Assembly: GCA_949825025.1 (NCBI GenBank)
Contig: OX463778.1
Span: forward strand, 38,579,194 to 38,643,193
DNA from: Siphlonurus alternatus
Lineage: Eukaryota; Arthropoda; Insecta; Ephemeroptera; Siphlonuridae
Direction: 5' to 3'
DNA: 64,000 bases
A program made the translations under genes and the position numbers. The notes below the pieces were generated by a model that made no database searches, was not told the origin of the DNA, and worked only from the letters and a program-made list of their open reading frames with translations. Shown piece after piece: positions 1-10,551 of the stretch. Numbering within the stretch: the first letter of the stretch is position 1; every line of letters starts with the position of its first letter.

Positions 1-1344
1 AAAGGATATTAGCTCCTAAATATTAAAATTACCAAATAAATTTCCATATAAATTTCCTCGTTCTATATAATAAGGTGCAAACTTGTATAATGTTTATGAA
101 TTATTTCAAAGTAGCCTTATACAAACTAATTTATTCATTGTATATGTATATATATATATTATATATAAATACATTGCAAATAACTTTTTCTTTTTCTTTT
201 TTTTTTTTGCATTTTTTTTTCATATATATTTTTTATTTAAAATTTTCTTGCTTTTTTATTCTTATGTAATAATTTAATTGAAGTATAATCAACTGGAAGA
301 AATTATTTCTAAAAAAATTTGATATAATGTTGGTAATGTAAAAAAAAAATCTGCTCTACTGCATTATTATTTTTTTCTTTTGAAACTAACACTGCGGTAC
401 TCTGTGACTTACAGATAAACATAGAACATAATTGGGGCGGTATAGTTGAAAACATAAAGCTAATGATTCTCATGATCGCAATGAAGGAATTATTTCGTAG
501 TATAAGTTCGTTATCGTACTGTGAGCCAGCTTGTCAGAGGTAAGGAGCATTAAAGAATATAAATCTTAGTTGATATAAAAAAAAAAAAAGACACTAACTA
601 GATTTTAGTTCGTGCTATAGTGCAAGGTCAAAACATCAATTGCAGAAATATTATATATAAAAAATATAGGGTTGAAAACTTTTATTAAATCGTAATTTTT
701 TTTATTACGTGATATATTATATGAAATGTAATAAAGTTTTCTTATAAAATTTAATATTATGTGCTAATGTATTTTTAATTTTCAAATAAGAACTTATTAG
801 ATTATAGAGTATTTGAAATGAATAATTCACTATATAATTTAAAATCTAATGTATTATAAATTAGTACAATATTATATATTTAATACTCGATCTTAGATTT
901 CAAAATAGTAGAACAACGTTCTTGGTTTATACTTTTGTAACATTCTGTAATTTATGTATTTTTTTTATATATATATAAACTTCATCTCCTATATTGTATC
1001 TACCATATAAATTTTTATTAAATTTTCTACGTGATAAAAAAGAAGAAGAGTGCTTTAGTGTCATTGATATTAATAATACGTACTGAAACTAAAGTACCTA
1101 ACAAAAGGTTGCTTGACTTGAAAGAAAAAAGCGAATTGACGAAACCAATGTACTCCCACTACTTTTTTGTTGGTGCAGTATAGTTGATTTAATTTGTAAT
1201 GTCAACCTTCTATATAATGTTGCAGTGTTATAAGATAAGAAAATGGACCTTAAGTGAGTGAGATATCAACATGAAATAACTGAGGCACGATGGTCATCAG
1301 GTGCGAACGGAGACGAGCCGTGAAGAAGCTCGTGTAATCAGCTC
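1..1344. other. AT-rich non-genic DNA
   Basis: Long A/T runs (a T-rich stretch near 189-230) and short open frames rich in F, I, K, N and Y, as expected by chance in such DNA. I see no domain, splice-bounded frame or RNA gene. The last 80 bases become less AT-rich and lead into the MITE that follows. Confidence 0.6.
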
Positions 1345-1603
1345 GTCTGACGCAAGGATTTTGTATGTATGGATAGGTTATCTCTATACCAATAGCATTA
1401 GAGCTACTGAGGCAAATCTCCAACGTAAGATGGCGACTGAGCGCAACCATCTGCACTGTAAACTATATGGAAGTTTCCCAACGTAAGATGGCAGACATCC
1501 CATTGGTTACTGTTGTAACCGCCACCCACTTCCTCCTCACGACTGTGCCTCACCGACGGCAGTACCATCACCTATCCATACATACAAAATCCTTGGTCTG
1601 ACG
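1345..1603. mobile_element. hAT-like MITE with 8-bp target site duplication
   Basis: Terminal inverted repeats of 26 bp at 1353-1378 and 1570-1595 begin CAAGGATTTTG and end with its complement. They are flanked immediately outside by the identical octamer GTCTGACG (1345-1352 and 1596-1603). A CA-rich terminus plus an 8-bp duplication is the hAT superfamily signature. The 243-bp interior codes for nothing and carries a direct repeat CCAACGTAAGATGGC (near 1419 and 1478). It is non-autonomous; no transposase is in the window. Confidence 0.85.
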
Positions 1604-1634
1604 TGAAGCTTCTGTGTCAGCTGTGTCTAGAGTG

Positions 1635-1642
1635 TGACGTCA
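1635..1642. promoter_or_regulatory. CRE-like palindrome TGACGTCA
   Basis: Perfect CREB/ATF consensus octamer just outside the hAT-like MITE. No gene is recognised beside it, so function is unproven; similar octamers recur in mobile elements across the window. Confidence 0.3.
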
Positions 1643-2399
1643 TAGAGAGCTTCCAAGACTTATCAGACTTATCACAATCCATTTCTATTATACAAGTATA
1701 CTGTGTAGAAATCTGAGTGGATTTGTAAAAATAAGATGTCCAACTTTTTTATCCCTGGCAAGTTATTTAAACACGTTGTTTTCAGGAATTTACAATAGCT
1801 GAAAGTATTCACGTTGTATAGGAGCTACAACCATGTTTTAGGTAGAAAAAATTAATCAAAGAATTACTAAATATTTGAAGAAGAAATTAAAATTTCTAAC
1901 ATAAGTAAAAGTTGAAATTTATAACTATTTTTTTTATCTCCTTTTTAAGTTATTGCAAAATGCATTTTAAATTTTTTTGCCCATGTATAATACACAGTTA
2001 TAATACTGTAAGTCTACTGTACTAGTCTATACCTATATGGCAGCCTGTTTGCCTGTTAAGTAAGCTGAATACAGCGGAATACAAGTTTTTTTTTTAAATA
2101 GGTGTCTTAATATACAAATCCACATAAATTTTGAAACAATTATTATTTTATTGACAAATTGTAACTTACTTAAAAAACTTACTATAAAAAACGTTTTATG
2201 ATATCATAAATCACATGACATATTTATAAGATTATAACGATTATAAAAATAATAAAAAATAAATATATAAAATCAACTTTCGATTTTATTGCAAAACGTT
2301 TTAATTTTTTTTTTCTTTTTTTTACAATTTCCAGTAAATTATTTACTTGAAATGAATGAGGAAAACTATAAAAACGGATGTAAAGGATGCTGATTATAC
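1643..2399. other. AT-rich non-genic DNA
   Basis: No feature recognised; A/T homopolymer runs and chance open frames only. Confidence 0.55.
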
Positions 2400-2620
2400 A
2401 TCATATCCTCGCAATTACTATGGCACAAATCACGGTCTGATGGTCTTGCCACACTGGCACGCTCAAGTGATGGGCAGCTCGCGTGTCAATCGCTACCCAC
2501 TTAACACCTCAGCGCCAACTCCAAGGTGATTCTCCGACACCTCGTTAGGATAAGCCTCAAGCTAAGAAATCTTTATGCCTCTAATACCTTGTTGTAGCTG
2601 CTATACAAGTAGAGCCGCTT
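2400..2620. other. Less AT-rich segment of unknown nature
   Basis: About 220 bases clearly less AT-rich than both sides, with no long open frame, no tRNA-like A or B box that I can fit, and no match to the repeats elsewhere in the window. It may be a decayed short interspersed element or an old conserved sequence. I do not recognise it. Confidence 0.3.
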
Positions 2621-2835
2621 TAAAATAAAAATATAATTCTCATACCTGCATGAGATATATTATAAATTAAAGTATATAACCATATAATTTATACATATAA
2701 TAAAGTAAAGTAATGTAATATATTTTCTTGATAATTTTGTTGTTGTATAAAATTGCAATTTATAAATAGACGTGAGAGAAATTGTTCTGCGTATCCTTTA
2801 TAACAACGCATATTTTAGTTTATTTATGTTTGTTT

Positions 2836-3174
2836 TATAATGGGCAATATACATGAAAAAATTTTATTACAGAAATGAATAGAGAGTACCAAATTATGCT
2901 ACTCTGAATTTTTTCAGCTTTTTTTGAGACCCAGAACTATTTTTAAATAATTATTGAAAGTGCGGCCACGCCCCCTGGAGGCGTCAATAGGCATCCAGGC
3001 ACTATTCTTTTTATTAAGGATTCAGGGGTGCCAACTGAAATTACAGAACTTTCAATAATTATTTAAAAATAGTTCCGGGTCTCAAAAAAATCTGAAAAAA
3101 TTCAGAGTAGCATAATTTGGTACCCTCTATTCATTTCTGTAATAAAATTTTTTCATGTATGTTGTCCATTATAT
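2836..3174. mobile_element. MITE-A1: long palindromic MITE, complete copy
   Basis: A 339-bp near-complete inverted repeat. The left end (TATAATGGGCAATATACATG) is mirrored by the right end at 3155-3174. The arms run about 130 bp and share the blocks AGAAATGAATAGAG and CCAAATTATGCTACTCTGAA. The central loop contains GTGCGGCCACGCCCCCTGG. No coding capacity. A second copy is the host of the nested cluster at 7211-13147, and the inner arm sequence is shared with the A2 subfamily at 42.5, 56.8 and 57.6 kb. Confidence 0.85.
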
Positions 3175-3609
3175 TTTTTATTTCTAGAAATTCCATTCAT
3201 TGCAAAAGGAAATAAACATTGCATAAATATATTGCATAAATTATCTTAAAGTAATTTAAAAATATATATATTATTTGAAGTCGTAGAATTTTATTTTCTT
3301 ATTTAATAAAACCATAATGGGCAACATTTTATGATTTTTTTTATTTTTTATATCATATTCGGATAGAAGACCTAAAGTTATATTGTCATTTCTTTTATCG
3401 TGCAGAACCCTAATATTTTTTAATACACACAAGCATTGGGGAAAAAAAAACGCATGACTATAAAGTTTTGCATAATGTATGTTGCAGCGTGTGAGGGTTT
3501 TAAATGGTTGAAAAAAAAATGCAATACAGAACTCATGGATCTTCATCAAAATGTTTTTGTTATGCAATTTTGAATATTGTTATGCAATACAGCCAATAAA
3601 GTTATAATA
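3175..3609. other. AT-rich non-genic DNA
   Basis: Contains a 98-codon minus-strand open frame (3271-3567) with no recognisable motif and an AT-driven composition. I do not call it a gene. Confidence 0.5.
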
Positions 3610-3890
3610 ACTTGTAATGCAGGTCCCGTTCTACTCACCCGAATGTTTTAAATCTGACGTGCATTTCGGGATAGTTACATCCTATCAAAGGAATCCAAGC
3701 ATTTACCTTTGACTGAGGGAATTGTGGAAACCTCAGTCAGGGTCATCTGGTTGTTTGGTTGATATTTTGGGGCAATTGACACATTTTGGTCATGTATGCT
3801 CCCTAAGGGTCGTGTATCTATGTACTAACTGTACTCGGTGATGCCTGACTTTAATTACCTGGCCAATTTTTGAATACATGAAAAAATGAA
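3610..3890 (-). mobile_element. 5S-derived SINE, decayed copy
   Basis: Read on the minus strand, a degenerate 5S-like head comes first (near 3860-3805, with GTTAGTACATAGATACACGACC in place of the intact copy's C box), then the body motif CCTGACTGAGGTTTCC around 3715-3745. The order agrees with the intact SINE at 12090-12497. No poly(A) tail survives. The internal Pol III promoter looks too damaged to work. Confidence 0.6.
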
Positions 3891-5173
3891 ATATTTTTGA
3901 AAATCTGCTTCATTTATTGCTCATATGTTTTTTTTTATTCAGATGATTGCAATTAATGTTTTTAAAAGTATAAATATTATAAAGTTAAGAATTAATCAAT
4001 ATTTCCATGGAATGAACATTATTTTTCTTTTTTTTTTTTTCATGTACTTGCGATCTATCTTGAAATTCACTTTATTTTTTATGAAAATGCATTTAAATGT
4101 AATAAAAATTCTGTTTGTTTTTTCCGGATAACTTTGCTTTTATGCATGTATAAAAATTTACAACTAAAAATGAAAAGATAAAAAAAAAAAAACGTTTAGT
4201 TTTTTTATAGTTGGCTGAAAAATATTTTCTTCTTTAGTAATGTTTCACTCAAGATAAAATTCATATCTAAAAATCGAAATGTTTGAAAGCACAGCTTTAC
4301 AAGTGGGCAATCACAGTCTCTTTCTCTCCGCACAGATGCGAGCCAGAAAACTTCAAAGAATTTACGATGGAACTTGTGCTGTGAAGAAGGACGTTATATT
4401 ATACGTATTTGAACGACACATGAACGTTTTATTATGGACTAATATAAAATGAAACATTGGATATATCGATAAAACCTTCAATAAAACCAACCATGTTACA
4501 ACTATAAAATGTATCCATGTTTGAAAATATTTACGTTTCATTGAATAAAAATTGTTTTTGTTTTTTTGTAAGTAAATTTTGAGAATATGAAATATACATT
4601 GTAATATTATTGTAAACATTTTATTTATTATAGTTTTATTGGCTTTTGAAAATGTTCTGTTATTTAAACATAACTTCGTATTAGTTTTTTTTTTAAATTA
4701 GATAACTACAATTTTTTTTGAGCACGTTACTTTATTTAAATAAAAAAACATGTATAATAATAAAGTTTTTGCCTGATGTTCTTCTTTATATATAATAATA
4801 TCTAGTTAATCAAAAGGATATGTTTATTAGGTATTTACATATTATACAGAGAATTTGTAGTGTGGTTAAAATTTTTGAAGCTAAAAAGACAAGAAGGTAA
4901 ACAAACAATTTTTTAACCAACATATTTTTGCTAAGCTTGGTGTAATTTATAGCATCAAACTCATCTTTAACAAACTGAACAGTTATGTGTGTGTTTAAAT
5001 AACTCTTTTTTATAATCCACACATATATTATAGTCTGCAATCAAAACCTCAATTTTATGTTTTATTATTTTAGTGACAATTTTTATTGAGTGTTAGATCA
5101 TAACATTTATTTAAAAATTATATTAAAAACAATTAAAGTGAAGTACTTATTATTTACTTTTAGTCATGCGTCA
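3891..5173. other. AT-rich non-genic DNA
   Basis: No gene recognised. Small open frames near 4362-4619 and 4810-5040 lack domains and have AT-driven composition. Confidence 0.55.
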
Positions 5174-5220
5174 ACTATACCAGAGAAAAGATCACCGGTG
5201 ATCTTTTCTCTGACTATACC
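5174..5220. repeat. 32-bp perfect palindrome between direct repeats
   Basis: 5181-5212 is a perfect palindrome, CAGAGAAAAGATCACC followed by its exact complement. It is flanked immediately on each side by ACTATAC (5174-5180 and 5213-5219). CAGAG is a typical hAT terminus, and a 7-8 bp duplication fits a hAT-type insertion reduced to its two joined terminal repeats. This reading is inference. Confidence 0.65.
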
Positions 5221-5539
5221 CTGAAAGTGGTACATTGAGGACTATAAAGTATAAAGTATTAAATTTATATAAATATGTTATTTTAAAAGTTTTAATTGAA
5301 TTTTATTGTAATGTTTATAAGAAAAATGTTTATCAAATTGTTGAATGTGATATCCGTATAAATTAAGTGATACGTCAAGAATAACAAAAAGTGAAGTGAT
5401 TTTAATATATTTCATATGTTTATAAATTTAAAGAAAGTGCAATTTTTAAAGTTCCTGTCATAAATCTTATTATAACAGTTGTGATACTATACGAAGCAAG
5501 GATAAGAAGAAAAGACATTATTTTATTCCATGAATATGT

Positions 5540-5640
5540 TTGTTATGTACGTATCTGTATAGAGGTTATGTGTAAGAATGGCTCAGTCTGAGCCAAACAT
5601 CGCCTATAATAAAGAAATTATTCTATTCTATTCTATAATA
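5540..5640 (+). mobile_element. Probable LINE or SINE 3' end with ATTCT-type tail
   Basis: A small hairpin (GGCTCAGTCTGAGCC, 5581-5595) is followed by AATAAAGAAATT and a short tandem of TTCTA units (about 5618-5635). A 3' hairpin followed by a short simple-repeat tail is typical of CR1-like LINEs and their SINE partners. The rest of the element is not visible, so this would be a heavily 5'-truncated copy. Confidence 0.4.
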
Positions 5641-7210
5641 CAGTGACAATTCTAAACTTGTTATAAAATCTGGAGGGAACAATTACTTGGTCTTATTGCA
5701 AACTGATTAGTTCTATACATATTTTGGAGCAACAATATTCAGCTGACTTTCTTATTCAAAATATTAATTTTTTTTTATATTAATTATTAAATATTAATTT
5801 TTGGTATTTGATGAAAACATTTCTTTGAGTTGAAAAAAATTCCATTTTCATTTTTCAACGTCTTTTTTCTTCTCTTTGAATGAGAAATTCATCCTCTGGT
5901 GCACCATTTATTTTCAGATTAAAAAATATAAGATTACGTCTTACTGTATTAAAATTTCCATTACACTCTTAATTTTAGTGACTATGAAATTAGTCATGCA
6001 CTATATTGGAGACGAAAGATTCAGTTTGGACAAGGATGACAAAATTTTAACGCAAGATATTTTAATAAAATTGTTGTAACTATGATACTAAAGCGTAAAT
6101 TAAAACTAATTATTTACTGTCTTAAAATAAATAAAAAGTATGGACAAAAACCACGCATATATATACAATATAACAATTGACACACCCTCGACAATCATTA
6201 AATGTGATATTTTTTTTTCTAGATAAATGAGCGTACACGCTGCAAGCTCCAGTGACTTATCTACAATATAATCTTCGGTATGTGTTACATGCACGTATAT
6301 AATTATAAGTTCTCCAAGTGCATAAAATGACATAACCATGCACTTAAAAAAAAAAACTTTTGTAAATAGAAATAGTTTATGATAACTGGATATATTTTTT
6401 TTTAATTTTAATTTTAACTTTTTTTTTTCGAATCTCTTTATATAAAAATGTAGAATACTATGTTACTTACGTAAGCCTATACTTAAAGCTTAAGCTATAA
6501 TGAGAGAACACATGTATACTAATTAAAATTGTCACAGTAATGTGATTTTAATTACTTAACAGGCCAGTTGTACATTGTACTAAAGCAAGACATGCAAATG
6601 GCAAATACTTTGTCAGTAATTGTGGTAATTGTCTGTGCGATACTGCAAAAAGCTTAGAACTTTATTACAATGCAGGCATCAATCCTACTTTACCAAGAAC
6701 AGTGTTCCACGTAAGAGTGGTAACTTGATTATTTTGTCTATAGAGTTCAACAATTTACATTACGTAGATAATATTGTTGCAATAACTTATAGCAATGGTT
6801 GGCTGACCTGAAGTAAAAAAAATTAATAAATTCAATCAATTGTTGCAATTTACCATTATGGCAATTAATATTGCAACTGTGGAATGTTATGATTACTACT
6901 GTTAAAAATGTTACATGAAATTTAACAACAGCTATCAATTTGCATAACTGAACATAACAATTAGCTTACATGTATAAGTACCTTGATGCAACTTTTAATA
7001 TACAAATGTCCTATTTATTAACGTATATATATACATCGTGTGTGATTAGATTCATTAAAACCACTGAGCTCTAATTAATCTTAATATAATCAATTATCAA
7101 ATAGTATGATTGGCTTTAAGTTAGTTAATTGTTAATTTTGAAGTTGACACAATAAAATTGTTTGGAAATTATAACTGACATATTCACATTTCGTCAATTG
7201 AATAGACTTC
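5641..7210. other. AT-rich non-genic DNA
   Basis: No recognisable gene or repeat. Open frames of 60-77 codons occur on both strands and have AT-driven composition. Confidence 0.55.
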
Positions 7211-7770
7211 TTTAATGGACAACCTGCATGAAAATTTTTTATTGCATAAATGAATAGAGGGTACCAAATTATGCTACTGGGGCATAATTTGGGTGGGGCG
7301 TGGCTTGGCGGCCAGCTGTTCTGACGTGAATCTGTGTCGTCTAAGAATTTTACTATTTTATTCAACTTTTATTGAGTGCATCTACTTGTGGTTTATATTT
7401 TTTTCATCGTGAACTTCTCCTTCTTCGTGTGAGTAGTTAATGTGGACATTTTTTCATTTTATATTGATTCTATCAGTATAAATCACATTTCACAAGAAGC
7501 AAGGTCACGTTGTGGGTGCCCCTTTACAGCGCCTATAGCGTCTTTTATCGTGAGTTTTCATCTGTATACTCCAATACACTGCACTTCACCTACGTTTTTT
7601 TTGTATTTATTGCTCATCAACATTTATGCATTTATAAGATAAACAATATATATATATTAATTTGCAAGTTTATTAAACGTCATCATCTGAAGCTCGCCCC
7701 TACAAAATAATAGAATCGTCTTATAAGCCCGCCAGATATCTGTGATTCGCTTCTCTTTACCTGACTGCCG

Positions 7771-7803
7771 TGACGTCATATGTTTTTTACCTTGCGCATG
7801 CGC
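7771..7803. promoter_or_regulatory. CRE and NRF1-like sites in the LINE leader
   Basis: TGACGTCA (7771-7778) and the palindromic NRF1-type motif TGCGCATGCGC (7793-7803) lie 15 bases apart in the LINE's 5' leader, about 420 bases before the ORF. LINEs need an internal promoter at the 5' end, so these are candidate binding sites for it. That is inference from motif identity only. Confidence 0.4.
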
Positions 7804-8217
7804 TCTACGTTCTCTGTACTGTTGCTTGCGTGTGCATTTCCTGTCTGCTGGAAAAGTTGCATATCTCTCAGGGTGGAGATTTCAATTTTGCAAACTTTAT
7901 GAGCTCCATCGAGGAATAGAACTTCAGCTGCGTATACAAAATATAGTTCGTGAGCGCATCTTTGATCGTTGCGGCTAAACTCTTTGTGACATAACTTTAT
8001 TGCTTTTTGTTAGTGTATATTCATTTTTATGTGTTTTGAAATAGTTGTATTGATATTATTGTTACTATATATTTTTTTTTTTTCTTTCTTATTGTATTCA
8101 TATGGTAACGCTCTTTTGGCCTACCTAACTGAATGGCATCGTTTTTAGCATTGTAGTTTTTTTTTTTTCTCTTTCTCGTGAAAATTTTACTTAAAAAGAA
8201 AAAAAAAAAAAAAAAAA

Positions 8218-10551
8218 ATGATTGCAACAAAATCACGTCTTTGCTTTGTCATAATTTTTTTTTGGTGTTTATGCAATTACTCTGAGAATGTTGTTGAATC
8301 GTATCAATATTACCGCTTTTATGTGCATCATATTTACCAGTTTAGAGAACAATCATGTGTATTTTCCTTAAAACCATATGTGAGATTTCGCATTCCTATT
8401 TGGTTGTTCCTGCACCATCACTGGCGTTTGGGGAGTACTGGCAATCATAGAGCTATTCGGGGGATGTTTCTTATATTGAGAAGGCAATTGCGTAAGGCTG
8501 GCCGTGTCTGTAAGATCACATCACGTGATCAGCTTCCCAGTCACCTTTCCCGGCATGCCATTGTTCATTATGTTTCACATTTGTATCGCCGGTTAATGTT
8601 ACGCTCATCCTTATCAATCAAAAAGTTTCTCCTCATCCTCCTATTGTGCTGTGGTGACGTGTCACCTAATCCTGGTCCTCCCTCTAGTCAAACATCAACT
8701 GTTGGGACTCGTATATGTCCATGTTGTGGTAGTGCAGGAAGAAAGAATCAGTTATTTATTTCTTGTAAGTCATGTAATAAGTTGTATCATAGAACGTGTG
8801 CAAAAATTCCTCCTGCTGTGTTACGTGGGAAGAAATTTGGTATGATTAATTGGTCATGTTGGAGTTGTTCTCTACCAAACTTATCTGATTCTTTCTTCAA
8901 TTCATCACTGAATTCTGAAAAATCTAATATTTCTGATGCCAGTGTTTCTTTTTCAGGTGGCTTATCATTTTTATCCTTTAATGCCAGAAGTCTTTGTGAT
9001 CCTAATAAGCATTGTGATATATTGGCTTGGATAAAAAGTTATAATCCTGACGTGATTTGTATCTGTGAGACATGGTTAACTGATAGTATTACAGACAGCC
9101 AAGCATTACCTGATGATTATGTTTTATATCGTAAAGATAGGGTTGGTGGCTACGGTGGTGTACTTATTGCCGTAAGATCCAACTTAATGTCTACTCGCAT
9201 GCGGGAGCTTCAGACGCGGGGGGAAGTTGTATGGGTTTCTATTAATACTGGTAAAAGTAATTTACTAGTTGGTTCTGCTTATCGCTCTCCTAACGCGGAG
9301 CATGAAACAAATCAACAACTTCTCGCTTCCTTGGCTCTAGCTTGTGATATTCAACATAAATTTAATAATACTTTGGTCCTTGGTGATTTTAACCTGGACA
9401 TTGATTGGGGTGATACTCCTATCCCACGAAATAAATTGGCTGACGATTTTTTGGCTGCTTTTTATGATTTGTATTTAACGCAATTGATTAAACAAGCTAC
9501 GCGTGAACAAGGTGGCTGTCGCTCTATTTTGGACCTATTGCTTTGCTCTGACCCTAATATAATTCTTTCACATAGCATTGTTCCTGGGGTCTCTGATCAT
9601 CATGCCATTTCTTTTACTTTGGATGTCAAGCCAATCAAATTGCAGGCTCCTAAGCGTCATGTTTACAATTATAAACGAGCAAAGTGGGAGGAACTGAATA
9701 GTAAGTTTTGTACTGACATGCCTGTTAATTTTGATAATTTTACTAATGTTGATGATGCTTGGGCATTTTGGCTCAAAAAATTCTTTGATTGTGTTAATGC
9801 TAATATTCCAAATACCTTGTTACGACGAAGAAATGAACATCCATGGATTGATGCAGAAGCTGTTAATGAGATAAAGAAACGTGATAGATTGTTCAAGAAA
9901 TGCTCAGCTGTTAATACTGTATCGCTGTGGGAGCGTTATAGAATTTCACGTAATAAAGTGAAAAAGCTAATTAGAGATAAATTCCAAAAATATATTTGGA
10001 GTTTGGGATTATCTGGAAATTGTAAAGCTCTCTGGAAATTTATGCAATCAAGACTTGGTTGTTCTGCACCCAAAGCATTCTATTATAATGGCAATTTGTT
10101 AACTAGACCTCTGGATATATGCAATGCTTTCAGTCAGAGATTTAAACTTAATTTTGCTAGTAAAAACAGGAATGCATGTAACCTATCTCCTCCTGTGAAT
10201 GTTAATATTAAGTCTGAATTAAGTCATATTACATGTTCTGTATCTGATGTGTTGGCTAGTCTGTCTTTAATAAAGGAGAATGCATCTAGTGGCCCTGATG
10301 GTGTTCCTGCTATAATTTTAAGGAAATGTGCTCCATCTTTATCAAAGTCATTGTGTGCTTTGTACAACTTTTCTTTAAACAAGGGAAAAGTTCCAACTGC
10401 CTGGAAGAAGGCTTGTGTTGTACCAATACACAAAAATGGTGCCAAGGATGATATCAATAACTATCGTCCTATCTCACTTACATCTCTTCTGTCAAAATGT
10501 TTGGAGAGAATAATTTTGTTGTCATATTTTAGCTCATTTAAAAAACAATAA
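8218..10551 (+). CDS. LINE polyprotein, part 1: 2A motif, PHD finger, endonuclease, start of RT
   Basis: 777 codons from an ATG directly after an A-rich run. Residues 1-140 are a basic and hydrophobic N-terminal part that I cannot assign. CGDVSPNPGP (145-154) is a 2A-like ribosome-skipping motif, predicted to release the upstream peptide between G153 and P154. A C4HC3 PHD-type zinc finger follows (C167, C170, C183, C186, H191, C194, C214, C217). The AP-like endonuclease begins at SFNARSL (N255) and continues with E284 in CICETWL, GDFNLD (D390, N392) and SDHH (D460, H461), so its catalytic residues are present. Reverse transcriptase begins with SSGPDG (690-695) and NNYRPISL. The frame ends at TAA 10549-10551 because of a frameshift; the domain continues one frame over. 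The second member of the pair starts at about 10514. The protein would nick DNA and prime reverse transcription at the target site. Confidence 0.9.
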   Translation: MIATKSRLCFVIIFFWCLCNYSENVVESYQYYRFYVHHIYQFREQSCVFSLKPYVRFRIPIWLFLHHHWRLGSTGNHRAIRGMFLILRRQLRKAGRVCKITSRDQLPSHLSRHAIVHYVSHLYRRLMLRSSLSIKKFLLILLLCCGDVSPNPGPPSSQTSTVGTRICPCCGSAGRKNQLFISCKSCNKLYHRTCAKIPPAVLRGKKFGMINWSCWSCSLPNLSDSFFNSSLNSEKSNISDASVSFSGGLSFLSFNARSLCDPNKHCDILAWIKSYNPDVICICETWLTDSITDSQALPDDYVLYRKDRVGGYGGVLIAVRSNLMSTRMRELQTRGEVVWVSINTGKSNLLVGSAYRSPNAEHETNQQLLASLALACDIQHKFNNTLVLGDFNLDIDWGDTPIPRNKLADDFLAAFYDLYLTQLIKQATREQGGCRSILDLLLCSDPNIILSHSIVPGVSDHHAISFTLDVKPIKLQAPKRHVYNYKRAKWEELNSKFCTDMPVNFDNFTNVDDAWAFWLKKFFDCVNANIPNTLLRRRNEHPWIDAEAVNEIKKRDRLFKKCSAVNTVSLWERYRISRNKVKKLIRDKFQKYIWSLGLSGNCKALWKFMQSRLGCSAPKAFYYNGNLLTRPLDICNAFSQRFKLNFASKNRNACNLSPPVNVNIKSELSHITCSVSDVLASLSLIKENASSGPDGVPAIILRKCAPSLSKSLCALYNFSLNKGKVPTAWKKACVVPIHKNGAKDDINNYRPISLTSLLSKCLERIILLSYFSSFKKQ

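Noticed and set aside
3271..3567. 98-codon minus-strand open frame
   Set aside because: No motif, AT-driven residues (F, I, K, L, N), poly-Phe stretches from T/A runs and no splice or promoter context.
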